A stretch of 64,000 bases of DNA, from NCBI GenBank assembly GCA_010015655.1, contig ML976658.1, positions 1,639,427 to 1,703,426 on the forward strand, written 5' to 3'. The notes beneath the pieces are model-generated. The model ran no database searches, was not told the DNA's origin, and saw only the letters and a program-made list of their open reading frames with translations. Position 1 is the stretch's first letter. Every line of letters starts with the position of its first letter. Below are positions 48,001-56,505 of this stretch, in pieces. The position numbers were made by a program, and so were the translations under genes. This DNA is from Bimuria novae-zelandiae CBS 107.79 (lineage: Eukaryota; Ascomycota; Dothideomycetes; Pleosporales; Didymosphaeriaceae).

Positions 48001-49912
48001 TAATCCTTACTTCCTCAGATTACTACACGAGGTGTTCGAGGGCCTAAGGGCCTAGATAGCCTAATCGTTAGTGCCAGGTCCACGCGTCTACCTTCTACAG
48101 TCTTCGTTTAGTGCGTGTGTTAGTCTTGTAAGTGGCGTGCGCAGCATTAGTAGGAATACTACCTACTAGCCTTATTCTATGTTCTAGCACCCACTATCCG
48201 TGTAACTCTTAAAGTTCTGCTAGTATAGTATTATCTCTTCTTTTTAGAGTCGTTAGGTCTGCCCTTATATCCCACCAAAGGCCTTGCCTCTAGAGTAATC
48301 GAAACGATATAAGGTTGCAGAGTAAATTAGGGCAATAGGCGATATTGTCTAGCCATATTATTTAATTGCCGCTTGCACTCTATACGTTAAGATAGACAGT
48401 TCTATATCTTTAGATCTATATTTATGTATTCCCTGCCTATATAAAGTCTCCTGACGCCGGTGGCCGGTATAAGACAAAGCGATCAATGTTATTAAAGATA
48501 TGGCAGGTTATGCCTAAATTAAGTATGGCTAAGCATCGCAATAGGTACGTGTTTAATTCGTTGTAGAAGGATACAGCTTAGAAGCTCGCTAGGATTTTAG
48601 TAATCTTACGTCCGTCTAGTCACTCATTATTAGCCTTAGTAATTCGAGTTAGAGTGGGAGTATGTGATAATTTAATTCTAGGTGTTTAAGACTTTAGTCT
48701 TTTCACCTTCCTCATCTTATCTTGTAGATGTAAATCATTTTAGATTCTATATTATACCATATCTGCAAAGCCAGGTCGTGGCCTAAACCACTCTAGTGCA
48801 TGATCTAGATATGCGTAGAAGCAGTCTTTTAGACTATGCCTTTATTTATAAGTAGGGCATTTTTTGCCTTTAACTACTATTATATCCTCTATTAAAGACT
48901 GCTTAGATATGGTGCTTTGACTAAAGGATCGTTTTTGTCGAGGTCTCCCCCGTACACGTTAGTTATTCGTAGAAGATGGCGCGTCTTTGGCAGCGTAAGA
49001 GGCGTCCCTGTTAGCGCCTAGGGTGGATGCACCACTAGCAGCGAGAGATAGCTCACTAGTAGCAAAGGCGCCCCTATGCTGTTTGCCCTTAATTAGGTAG
49101 AGTATTGCCATATATTCTCGGAAGCGTTTTATTATCTCCTTCCTTATCATATCTGCGTCTCGGCGTCCAGTTTCTTAAAAGGACACACCCTAAGTAGGAG
49201 CAGCCTTTATAATTGCAGTTAAGAAGTCCTTTATAGTATTATAAATTAATTATACTTTAGCGATATTGTTTGTCTCTACTTCTATAGCTACCTAATTATA
49301 CTCAGTCAGCCAGGTATCCTAGTTTAAAGGTTATCTTATCGGCTTAAGGGCCTATAGGTATCGTGCTCTTGCTCTATCCCGCTCGTCTTCTTTATTAACG
49401 CCTATAGTCTGTGTTAGAGACGTAATCTATTGCTAGATTTACTCTCTAGGCTTGCAGCAGTTGCGTTGCAGGTGTGGCGACATAGTGGATTAGATATAAA
49501 TAACCACTTTCTTAAGACTTAATCTCTCCTCGCGGTATTCCTTGTCCTTTATCTTATAGTCTTTAAGCTATATCTTATAGAACTTAATATCCTCCTTATA
49601 TGCCTTAAGTCCTGAATTTAATAGCTCTATTAGGCGTGTTAGAGGGTTCTATTAATCGTTGTCGTTTACGCGGATAATTGGTTAGTAACTCGCTATTTCT
49701 GGCGGCGACGGCGGTGTCAGCCTTTTACGTGGGAGTTTGGCTCCATCTAGGTTAATAATAGGCTATATATCTATTAGTTCGCATTGCGCTTTTAGCTGCA
49801 GCAGCTATAGTGTGTAGTTTATATAATTAGTTAACACAATTGTTAAGTCGCGGAGTGTTGACAGCGACATTATCCTTTCTTAAGGTTTAGTTAAAGTAGT
49901 AAGACTCTTAAT
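45038..49912 (-). pseudogene. copia-4 gag-pol, degraded
   Basis: On the minus strand from high coordinate: gag (last open piece 49150-48959, ending in a Ser/Ala-rich tail); a zinc knuckle near 48870 reading CPTYKxRHSLKDC, its second Cys replaced by Tyr; the protease region (LGITCHIFNNIDRF, about 48510); the pre-integrase zinc motif (WHLRLGYLG ... CNACGKVK, near 48080-47960); and integrase (KRLGGVIKEKARAMQ, near 47570). Reverse transcriptase lies around 46500-46050, where the catalytic box is an intact YVDD (about 46108-46119, FFYVDDLIIAY). RNase H follows to about 45200. Stops at Gln/Trp sites are spread throughout. Confidence 0.8.
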
Positions 49913-50137
49913 TATCAGATTTAATAGTGTTCTGTCACTTTAAGATAATGTAATAATAAGAATTTAATAGATGTGATAATTAATTAATAATGTTCGTGTT
50001 CTATCTATGTCTAGAATGCAGATGTGTGCGAGGCTCTAAATAAGTGCCGCTATAGCGCTAGCCCTATTTAGAATAGTACAAAAGAGAGAGTGCTCCAGCC
50101 TCATATCCACAACAGATAGAGGCCATATAATCGGACA
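49913..50137 (-). repeat. copia-4 LTR, high-coordinate copy (225 bp, RIP-altered)
   Basis: Begins TATCAGATTTAATAGTG and ends ATAATCGGACA. Differences from the other copy are TpG/TpA or CpA/TpA changes, concentrated in the first 85 bases. Confidence 0.9.
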
Positions 50138-50745
50138 TACTTATATAATAATATTACTCTATTCTGTCTCTAGTACCTGCGCGGTGGCCTTTACTAATAC
50201 CTTATTTAATCTAAAGAGGTCGATCTTATCGCATATATATATATTAATTTGGCTTAAGCGCGGCATAAGAGTAATTAAGGCACTTAACACGTTCTCTAAG
50301 TTATCTTTAGGTATCTACTACTAATTAGCCTCGAAACCCCTATATAATTCTTAAAGCGCTAACTTACCTACTAATAATTTCTACTATTGCCGTAGCAGGC
50401 ATCGCAGCGGCAGATCGAATTATAGTCCTTTAAATCTATTAGGCCAAGATTAATATATACTACCTTAGACTGGACACGACGCATCTCCTTAACCTAAAAC
50501 TAGTAGAGCTTTATCTTTTTGTAATTAGACTACTTAAGGCTATCTAAGATAATAGGAAGGTAGGTATAGTATAGGTTAATAGTACTAATCGCGCTCGCAC
50601 GCGCCTTGTTAACTAGGGCCTTAAGAATAGTATTTATAGTACTTATAGTGCCAAATAGCGTGGGTATGTCTAGACAAAGTCTAAAGGTTACTAAAGAGGG
50701 TAATAGAGAAGTAATAAGTACGGGGACGACTTGGCAGGCCTGCAC
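50138..50745 (-). pseudogene. gypsy-2 antisense frame, proximal part
   Basis: Minus-strand frame open for 71 codons from 50745 (QACQVVPVLITSLLPSL ... INLYYTYLPIILDSLK). It then continues with isolated TAG/TAA codons through SNYKKIKLY, MRRVQSKVVYINLGLIDLKD and a Cys cluster (ICRCDACYG, C-x-C-x2-C near 50400) to RQNRVILLY at 50143. Removing copia-4 and one TACTT joins this to the distal part at 44812 in the same frame, about 304 codons in all from 50745 to 44504. Upstream of 50745 the frame has four closely spaced TAA/TAG codons that would be CAA/CAG before RIP, so the true start is probably higher. Function unknown. Confidence 0.55.
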
Positions 50746-51037
50746 CAGGTTAGTCTACCTTTACGACCCCTAAATTTAGAGCAGCTGGGTACCAAAATAG
50801 GGGGCATCTAGGGTTAGGCACCCTAGACTACCATAGATTGGCTAGGTCGTACTTACGGGTTAGGGAGCCTCCGGGATGAGGTAAGCCGCCAAGTAGAGAG
50901 TAAGAATAAGGGTTTTAGGCCTTAGTATAAGCCTAAGATTTAGCTTACGTTATTAGCTTACGTAATACGTAAGGCCTAATTAGGCTAGTTATCACGTGCT
51001 TATTCTCGCGGTTGAGACCCTTAAAGAAAAGAGCCTT
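50746..51037. other. gypsy-2 region between the antisense frame and the 3' LTR
   Basis: No plus-strand frame. Probably holds the start of the antisense frame and the polypurine tract (TTAAAGAAAAGAG, 51021-51033) next to the LTR. Confidence 0.5.
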
Positions 51038-51210
51038 TATCACGAGTCGTAGGTCGAGGGCCGTCGAGGGCCCTAGTCCGCTCTAGACCAGCGCTATCCG
51101 GGCCTTTCGCCTATCTACTTCCCTCGCCGCAGCCCTTCTCTTCCCTCTCTAAGGGATCGCCTTAGTACTGTGGATAGACTGAGTCGCCCGTAGTCAGGGC
51201 GCTTTTTACA
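51038..51210 (+). repeat. gypsy-2 3' LTR (173 bp)
   Basis: Begins TATCACGAGTCG (TGT changed to TAT) and ends GCGCTTTTTACA, followed by GCTAC, the target duplication. Confidence 0.9.
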
Positions 51211-52392
51211 GCTACAGGATTATTAGATAATAATTACTATAGCTATTACTATTAAGGTTAAGGCGGATCGCGCGGCAATTAATTTAATAATAATAATTAT
51301 TAGTTAAACTACTTAGGTAATTACTATAATAAGATATACTTTATCTACAAGTAGCCTAAGTGCTAATTAACTTAATACTTAAAAAAGGAGCGTATAGAGC
51401 ATTGCTAACGCTATAACTAATACGCTTAAGATAATCTTAATACCTTAAGCTATAAAGTATTTTTCGCTAGCTATAAAGGCATAGAGCTTAAAGACAGCGA
51501 CGGTAGCGATAATAATACTATAATAATAATATTAAAGCGTATTTTACTAAATAAGTCTACTTAACTGTATCTTTTAGTAAGATTAATAGCGACGCTATTA
51601 TCTTTAGTCTTAATAATGCTATCGCACTTTATATAATTATAGGTAATAATCCTTATATCTTTAGTAAAGTAAATAAAGATACTTAATTCTTCTTATTTAA
51701 TTTACGCTACGGCGTAGATATCTTTTAAGGTATTATGCCTAACACTAGTGTAGCTAGTGTCTTAACTACTAGCAAGATATAAGTGAAGGCGCTATAGCTT
51801 ATCTAGCTATCTATAGTTATTAATAAGTCTACTATAAGACGTTATTAAATCTAATTTAGAGATAATCTAGAGTGTTTCTTCCTTAGCGACGTTAATATTA
51901 GCACGCTATTTAGTATAATTACTTTTATAGTAATGCTAATTAATACACTATTTCTACTCTGCTTAAAAGATATAGATTATTATAGTATTTTCTTTAATAA
52001 CGTCGATAACGTGCTCGTTTAAGGTGGCAAAGAATTCCTAATTATCTGTAAATAGGGATATCTATAGCTTCTACTTAATAAACAAGAGACTATTATTTAC
52101 TACTTAACTAAGACTAAGCTGCGCTAGCTTTACTAACGCTTTAGCTATTCTACTACTAGATAACTGCACAAGATCCTTGGCAAAGCAGGCTATTAAGATA
52201 TTAATAAGGACATTATTAATCGCATTAATAAGTACTGTTACTAGTGTCAAATCTATAGCAAAGCACCTGGCCGTTTCCGCTTTACTATTTACGATAATAT
52301 AGACTTTAACTTATGCGTTATTATTAATATAATATATATTAATTAGAAACTAGTACTCCACGCAGTTAATAAAGCTATAGCTTTTTAAGCTA
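51211..52392 (+). pseudogene. copia-1B gag to integrase fragment (second part, plus strand)
   Basis: Continues copia-1B from 33069. It matches the reverse complement of copia-1A from about 22210 down to 21070. The gag zinc knuckle near 51325 reads YFIYK.PKC, where two Cys have become Tyr. It ends at TA (52391-52392), where pogo-1 begins; in copia-1A the sequence continues CTTAATTCATGC instead. Confidence 0.75.
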
Positions 52393-52401
52393 ACGTACTT
52401 C

Positions 52402-52453
52402 ACAAGCGAGTGTCCGATACAAGCGAGTGTCCGATACAAGCGAGTGTCCGAAA
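52402..52453 (+). repeat. Three direct copies of a 17-bp motif in the pogo-1 terminus
   Basis: ACAAGCGAGTGTCCGAT occurs three times in a row, the last copy ending CCGAA. Short iterated units near the end are typical transposase binding sites in Fot1/pogo-like elements. Confidence 0.85.
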
Positions 52454-52519
52454 ACGCCAAGACCCCACTAAAACGTATTATTACCTATATTATAACGCGA
52501 TGTCTTGACCACCTAATTA

Positions 52520-54138
52520 GCTACTAGAGTTAAAAGAAGCTTAATTACAGCTTGCGCTTTAGGCTATTAAATAAAACGCGACACTTTTAATTCCGCGCGC
52601 TATAGTAATCTACAGCGCTTTAGAAAAAGTAATAAGGCGAAGACGCGCTAGAGTAACCTTTTAACCTAATTATACGCCTAACTCCATGAATCTTCTAGCA
52701 ACAGAGGAGCAGGTGATTATTTACTATATACTTAACTTAGACGCGCGAGGATTCCCTCCCCGGCTTGCTACTATTAAAGATATGGCTAATTCTTTGTTAG
52801 CTAAGTGGCGCCGTAAGCCTATTAGTTAGCACTAGGCTGCAAACTTTGTAAAGCGCTAGCTAGAGCTCCAAGTCAAGTTTAATTAAAAGTACAACTATAA
52901 GAGAGCTCTCTATAAGGATCCTGAGGTTATGCAAGGCTAGTTCCGGCTTGTAGAGAATACCAAAGCCAAGTATGGTATCCTGGACGAGGATACCTACAAT
53001 TTCGACGAGACTAGCTTTATAATAGGCATAATATTAACAGGAGTAGTTATTATAGGCTCTAAGCGATAAGGCAGGCTAAAGAGCGTATAGTAAGGTAACT
53101 GGCAGTAGACTTTAGCTATCTAAGGCGTTAATGCGATAGGCTGGGCGATTCCACCCTTCCTTATCTTCTAGGGCAAGCACCACCTCTCTATCTAGTATAA
53201 AGAGAAGGATCTACCTTATAATTAGGTTATTGTAGTCTCTGAGAACGACTAGATAATAAATAAGCTTAGTCTATAGTGGCTAAAGCACTTTAACGCGCAT
53301 ATAAAAGGGCGTACTATTAGTAGCTATTAGCTACTTATTATTAATAGCCACAAGAGCCATAACTTGCTTAAATTCTAGCAATACTGCAAAGATAACAAGA
53401 TTATTACTCTCTGTATGCCTCCACATTCGTCGCACCTCCTGCAGCCACTAGATGTGGGGTGTTTCTCGCCGCTATCGGTGATTCTGGAAATACCTGCTCG
53501 ACCCACTTAAGGCGTATTTCTCATCAGACTGCGCGTATTTTCTGTTCTGGTCTCCTTTTTTTCGCTTTTCTCTCCACCACACAAGGAACTTTGGATAATA
53601 ATATACTAAAAGTAGATAAAGGGCTTCTATAGAGTTATAAGTACCCCCCTTAAATTTTTTAGAAGATTTAAGTTTTTTGCGTTCAAGAAAATACAAGAAA
53701 AGGAAGGATTGACGATGACTGGCTGGCTCTGTGGGTCGAGCAGGTATTTCCGAAACGATAATAAAGAAGGCGTATGGGCGCCAAGCTAAGGATCTGATGC
53801 GCAACCACATTACGCATATTACTAAAATTAAGTTCCTACCTTGCTTTATTACTACTTTTAAGGCTACAATTACTTAAAGTAATATTAAGGAAGACTTTTA
53901 AGGCGCTAGCCTTATTCCCCTTAACCTAGAAGTAATAATATTAAAGCTTAACGTCTGTCTGCGTACGCCTTCGCCTTATACTATACACGATAGTACATGG
54001 CAGTCGTAGACGCCTAGCAACACCCTAGAATTTAGGGCACAATCGACGCTAGTAAAGGAGAGGATTCAGAGGCACCTAGATAGTTCCCTAATAAGCATAG
54101 TTAAGGCCTTTAAAAAGGTGGTAAAAGGCGCAGTAGTA
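52520..54138 (+). pseudogene. pogo-1 transposase (HTH-psq, CENPB-type HTH, DDE_1), degraded
   Basis: N-terminal helix-turn-helix region near 52550-52650 (LQLALQAI, IPRAIVIYSAL, IRRRRAR), second HTH near 52690-52870 (EEQVIIYYILNLDARGFPPR), then the catalytic core. The first acidic motif is YNFDETSF (about 52990). The second, expected as ...DGH, reads LLIINSHKSH (about 53335), Asp to Asn. The third is LLQPLDVGCF (about 53440), Asp kept. The frame is split at CFSPL by the 284-bp insertion and resumes in frame as IKKAYGRQAKDL, then runs to KAFKKVVKGA at the pogo-2 border. Many TAG codons at Trp/Gln sites. Its C-terminus is missing. Confidence 0.75.
53475..53758. mobile_element. 284-bp TA-flanked inverted-repeat element (MITE-like) inside pogo-1
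   Basis: Ends share an inverted 21-bp core, GGAAATACCTGCTCGACCCA on the left plus C; the outermost bases are TCGGTGATTCT on the left and TCGTTTC in reverse on the right. TA flanks both ends (53473-53474 and 53759-53760). Removing the element and one TA rejoins the pogo-1 transposase in frame. No transposase of its own, so a non-autonomous Tc1/mariner-type element is the likely class. Confidence 0.8.
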
Positions 54139-56221
54139 CTGTGTCCGTGCGCGTGATGCGCGGGGAACACCAAAACACCCTACTTTCAACACGCGACAAC
54201 TCCATCAATATGGATCCAATTCAAGCTACGATTGATGATATTGAATCACTAAAGCCAGGCGAAACTTTCTCCTATTCAAAAACTGCGGCTAAATATAGTG
54301 TTATACGGTCTACATTGATCCGAAGGCATCGAGGGATAACGCGCCCTACACAAGTTAAGAACTCCAGCTAGTAAAAGCTCACCCCATAATAAGAGCAGGA
54401 GCTTGTACGATATATTAAAAGACTTACAGAGAGACACACACCTCCTACTAGAGAGATAATACGGAACTTTGCCTCTGCAATAGCGAAAGAGCTAGTTAGC
54501 GAGAGCTGGGTTACGCGCTTCATTAGCCGACACAGCATTTATCTTATCTCACAATGGACCGTCGGGATGGACAGCAATCGCCACAAAGCTGATTCAGTGG
54601 ATAAATATCGCCTCTATTTCAACCTTGTACACAGCAAGATCGATCAATATCACATAGATCCTCGTCATATCTACAATATGGATGAGAAAGGCTGCCTGAT
54701 CGGTATCGTCGGTAGATCAAAGAGGATATTCAGCAGACGAATGTGGGAGAAGAGGGAGGTTAGGGCATCACTCCAGGATGGCAATCGTGCGTGGATCACG
54801 ATCCTGGCATGTATCTGCGCTGATGGATCAGCTCTACCACCAAGCCTCATCTATGAGGCTGCCAACAAGGGCATCCAATTAAGTTGGGTAGAAGATATTA
54901 AGGCAGGATATCATGAAGTCTTTATCACCTCATCACCCTCTGGCTGGACGAATAACGATATCGGGCTTGCCTAGCTTAAGCAGGTGTTCGATCGCTATAC
55001 AAAAGAGAAGGCTCGACGATCATATTAACTTTTAATTATAGACGGCCACGGATCTTATATTACTATAAACTTTATTAACTACTATAATTAGAATAAGATC
55101 CTGCTTGCTGTCCTGCCTTCTTATTTAACTTATACGCTTTAGCCCCTTAACGTTGCAATATTTAAGCCTCTATTAATAGCCTACTCAGCAGAGCTATCAC
55201 GATACCTTAATAGAAGCCAGGGCCTAGCTTCTATCACTAAAGACGACTTCTTCCCCTTATTCTAGAATGCGTAGAAGGCCTCCTTTAAGGAATTAACTAT
55301 CCTTAGCTCTTTTAGAGCAACGGGTATATTACCACCTAATCCCAATCCTATCCTTAATAGGTTCACCCATAATTAAGAATTAGGCGATAGCTCTTTATTA
55401 GGGCTTAGCAATAATAACTAGAGAAAAATAGATAGGCTCGTACGCTCTGCAGTTAAGGATTAGAGTAGTTAAGATACAAAGAAGCTTCGTTAATCGCTCT
55501 ACCACCTATCTGTCTAAAATAAGCTACTCAAGCATAAGATAGATAGGGTTAGGCAGGCACTATCTATTAATAAGAAGCGCGAAAAGAAAGGTAAGACTCT
55601 TAATCTCTAATAGCGTCAAGAGTATCATAGCAGATTAGTCTTATAGTTACTAGTAAAGGTGAGGGAGGCACGCGTACGTTAATCTATTAAGGAGCAAGAG
55701 GATAAGTAGCAGTAGCTTTAAAAAGCAAAAAGAGTAGAGCTAAAGAAGGCAGCTAAGCTATATAAGGAGAAAATATAGCAGGAAAAGCGTGCTGCGCAAG
55801 AGGCAGCTAAGAAGGAGAAGGAGAAGGAGAGGGCTAAGAAGGTAGCTCAGCGCGCTGGCCAGAAGTCTGCCCGCGATGCAGAAAAAGCTCTACAATTATC
55901 CTAAAAGGGTAAAATAAAGGCCTCTCAGCCATCTCTACAGAGCAGAAAGCGTCAGAAACGTGTGGTTGATGCTGCAGATGTTGGGGAGGCCTCAAAGGGC
56001 GCATCCGCTGCCTCAACCAAATCTACACGCAGCGGCCGCAACATCAAGCTTCTAGATAGATTTAAATAGTGCAAATAAATTGCAGCTACCAACTTACTAT
56101 CCGACCAGAAAATCTCGTGATAATATTGATCGTGGGTGGTTCTATAGCCTCGTTTTCAATAAAGCGATTATGGTGTTCCCCGCGCATCACGCGAATCCGC
56201 GCATCACGCGCACGGACACAG
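54139..56221 (+). mobile_element. pogo-2: complete Fot1/pogo-type transposon (2083 bp)
   Basis: Starts CTGTGTCCGTGCGCGTGATG and ends in the inverted sequence GCGCACGGACACAG, with TA on both sides (54137-54138 and 56222-56223). The right end holds one extra copy of the CGCGTGATGCGCGG unit compared with the left. One transposase frame fills it. Confidence 0.85.
54210..56069 (+). pseudogene. pogo-2 transposase, 619 codons with internal stops
   Basis: ATG 54210 (MDPIQATIDDIESL) to TAG 56069 is one continuous frame. N-terminal HTH-psq-like region (FSYSKTAAKYSV), CENPB-type HTH near codons 70-110, then the DDE core. The first motif is YNMDEKGCLIG (about 54676). The second is LLIIDGHGSY (about 55033). 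The third is PLNVAIF (about 55144), with Asn where Asp is expected. The C-terminal third is Lys/Glu-rich coiled coil ending in a basic RSGRNIKLLDRF tail. The block 54567-54974 has no stop, while 54975 to about 55905 is riddled with TAA/TAG and the last 50 codons are clean again. Confidence 0.8.
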
Positions 56222-56223
56222 TA

Positions 56224-56269
56224 ACATGTTGGTTCAGCACTTGGCGCGGTTCGGCAAATGGCGCACCCC
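56224..56269 (+). repeat. pogo-3 terminal inverted repeat, left (46 bp)
   Basis: Identical to the reverse complement of 58317-58362; the match stops at GCGCACCCC. Confidence 0.9.
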
Positions 56270-56505
56270 AACCAAATCACGCAGTTTACAACACCTCGTT
56301 ACTAAGTCATCCACAATAGCTAGAATATTCTAATAATTCATTTAATTACTATATAAATTGCTGCGAAAAAGATGTACTACTGGAATTTCGCTGGAAGTTT
56401 GATGTTGCGGCCACGGCGCGTTGTTGTTGTGGGTGCTGGATCACGCCCCATTTCATCACCCCTATCCCCCCTACCCTCAGCAACCACCACACGTTGCTTT
56501 TTTTT

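Larger units (their letters stand above)
44813..50137 (-). mobile_element. copia-4: complete minus-strand Ty1/copia element in the gypsy-2 3' region
   Basis: Two 225-bp LTRs and the 5-bp duplication TACTT (44808-44812 and 50138-50142). The coding strand is minus. Same lineage as copia-2 by motif content (CHI.NN, AGNT/AGNS, ERLGGV/KRLGGV). The target is the antisense frame of gypsy-2. Confidence 0.9.
33070..51210 (+). mobile_element. gypsy-2: complete Ty3/gypsy element with two nested copia insertions
   Basis: Both LTRs (173 bp) and a 5-bp target duplication GCTAC (33065-33069 and 51211-51215) are present, the target being copia-1B gag. Subtracting copia-3 and copia-4 with one TSD copy each leaves 7168 bp. 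Gag and pol share one frame; a chromodomain closes pol. About 1.5 kb (net) separates pol from the 3' LTR and holds an antisense frame. Confidence 0.9.
52393..54138 (+). mobile_element. pogo-1: Fot1/pogo-type DNA transposon, right end lost
   Basis: The left end ACGTACTTCACAAGCGAG starts immediately after TA in copia-1B. It carries a DDE_1-type transposase. The right terminal repeat is not found: the element is cut where pogo-2 begins, and the sequence after pogo-3 is gypsy gag. It contains a 284-bp insertion. Confidence 0.75.

Noticed and set aside
53472..53810. 112-codon minus-strand frame spanning the 284-bp element
   Set aside because: It crosses the element ends into pogo-1, so it cannot be an ancestral gene of either.
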